Assembly (NCBI GenBank): GCA_015662615.1
Contig: DQTU01000129.1
Span: 1-6,739, forward strand
Length of the DNA stretch: 6,739 nucleotides
Source: Campylobacterales bacterium
GTDB lineage: Bacteria > Campylobacterota > Campylobacteria > Campylobacterales > QNZT01
Direction of reading: 5' to 3'
The notes under the pieces were generated by a model. The model saw nothing but the letters and a program-made list of their open reading frames with translations, had not been told where the DNA came from and ran no database searches. Each line of letters starts with the position of its first letter. Positions within the stretch are counted from its first letter, which is position 1. This document shows, piece after piece, positions 5,937 to 6,739 of this stretch. A program made the position numbers and the translations under genes.

Positions 5937-5943
5937 ACTAATT

Positions 5944-5972
5944 ACAACTTTGGTATTTTTTGCCAAAGTTGT
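5944..5972 (+). terminator. Perfect 10-bp hairpin between the two DUF302-like genes
   Basis: ACAACTTTGG (5944-5953) and CCAAAGTTGT (5963-5972) are exact reverse complements around a 9-nt loop containing six T. It begins 8 nt after the lipoprotein stop and ends 18 nt before the next ATG. There is no T tract after the right arm, so it may be a partial terminator, an mRNA 3'-end stabiliser or a processing site that sets the ratio between the two genes. Confidence 0.5.
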
Positions 5973-5990
5973 GTCAACGGAATTTATAAG

Positions 5991-6739
5991 ATGCTAAAGT
6001 ATGTTTTTCTATTTCTGCTTATTCAATTAAGTCTCATATCAAGTGAAAAATTCACACCCTCTGATAATAAAAATCTAGCTGTAGTTTATACTTATGATGA
6101 AAATATCAGAGATAAATTTGATGAGTTTTTGTCAAAAGATTTACAAGAGATTAATTACTTTCTAAATGACCCGCATAAAAATGTAAATGTTGTATATGCA
6201 AAAAAATATGGCTCGACAGTGCTTGATAATTTAGCATTTGGTTCAATCGTAAATGAACCGATAGTTCGACCTATGTTTAATATCGACCCTCGTTTTGCAG
6301 GATTTAGTCCCTTTAATTTACTTATACATAAAGCAAAAAATGAAAAGCAGACCTATGTTTCACATCTAACTCCTGAAGCAATCTTAGATATTTTAGAGAT
6401 AGATGATAAAGAGTTGAGAGTAAAATATATCAAATCATTTGAGCCACTTGATAAGATGATACAAGAGCGGCTTGGTGGTAAAAAAAGTATCATACCATTA
6501 AAAGGTTATGCAAAAGATTCGATGATGAACTTTGAGATACCTTTTGAAGAGCCTGAAGATTTAGATGATTTTCTTGATGAGTTTCAAGAGAAATTTGAGT
6601 CAGCTTTTGTTCAAAAAGAGTATATCATCGCTGGTTTTTATAACTTTAAAGAGAGTTATAACAGTGATGAAGATGAGCTAGAGCAGTTTGAATCTTTTTG
6701 GTCTTACGCACTTTGTCATCTCACTTACTCGTATCATGT
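5991..6739 (+). CDS. Secreted DUF302-like paralogue, cut by the window edge
   Basis: An open frame of 249 codons with no stop before the window ends. It starts with a Sec-type signal (MLKYVFLFLLIQLSLISSE) without a lipobox Cys, and it lacks the low-complexity linker. The mature part is a paralogue of the preceding lipoprotein: FSPFNLLIHKAKNEKQTYVSHLTPEAILDILEI lines up with FAPIPMSIYTKKGDKTISISTLSTKKMAEITGI, and DEFQEKFESAF (197-207) with EDFQLKFESLM. The only Cys seen, Cys242 in YALCHLTYSY, lines up with Cys285 of the lipoprotein, so domain B has just begun when the window ends. The ATG at 5991 has only a weak ribosome site (CGGAA, near 5978-5982), but the signal peptide begins there. Expected full length is about 320 residues. 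It probably acts in the periplasm or outside the cell; function unknown. Confidence 0.82.
   Translation, partial: MLKYVFLFLLIQLSLISSEKFTPSDNKNLAVVYTYDENIRDKFDEFLSKDLQEINYFLNDPHKNVNVVYAKKYGSTVLDNLAFGSIVNEPIVRPMFNIDPRFAGFSPFNLLIHKAKNEKQTYVSHLTPEAILDILEIDDKELRVKYIKSFEPLDKMIQERLGGKKSIIPLKGYAKDSMMNFEIPFEEPEDLDDFLDEFQEKFESAFVQKEYIIAGFYNFKESYNSDEDELEQFESFWSYALCHLTYSYH

Overview
The window looks like chromosomal DNA from a sulfur-oxidising member of the Campylobacterota, most like Sulfurimonas or a relative. This rests on the AT-rich composition, Lys/Asn/Ile-rich proteins and a compact soxC-soxD-soxY-soxZ cluster without soxX, soxA or soxB. In that group the sox genes are known to be split between a soxXYZAB-type locus and a separate soxCDYZ-type locus. 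The genus is inference; the Sox assignments are firm from motifs.

Layout. Positions 1-185 hold no convincing gene. A small MOSC-domain protein (186-626, minus strand, GTG start) diverges from everything else. The MOSC/soxC intergenic region (627-807) carries a perfect TTGACA-N17-TATAAT promoter facing soxC, a second possible promoter downstream of it, and a -10-like box facing the MOSC gene. On the plus strand follow soxC (808-2103), soxD (2084-3385, overlapping soxC by 20 nt), soxY (3482-3919), soxZ (3982-4275), an unrecognised cytoplasmic 163-aa protein (4370-4861), a two-domain DUF302-like lipoprotein (4848-5936, overlapping the previous gene by 14 nt), a perfect 10-bp hairpin (5944-5972), and a gene running off the right edge (5991-6739) that encodes a secreted paralogue of the DUF302-like lipoprotein.

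How they fit together. SoxYZ carries sulfur intermediates on the C-terminal Cys of SoxY. SoxCD (Mo protein plus dihaem cytochrome) oxidises the sulfane sulfur on SoxY and passes electrons to c-type cytochromes. SoxD here has a lipobox followed by a long Ala/Val/Lys/Thr-rich linker, so the complex is probably tethered to a membrane. The DUF302-like lipoprotein downstream has the same build: a TACN lipobox and the same kind of linker. The two DUF302-like proteins and the 163-aa protein directly behind soxCDYZ are the least understood part of the window. A role in handling sulfur substrate or intermediate at the same membrane surface is a reasonable but unproven inference.
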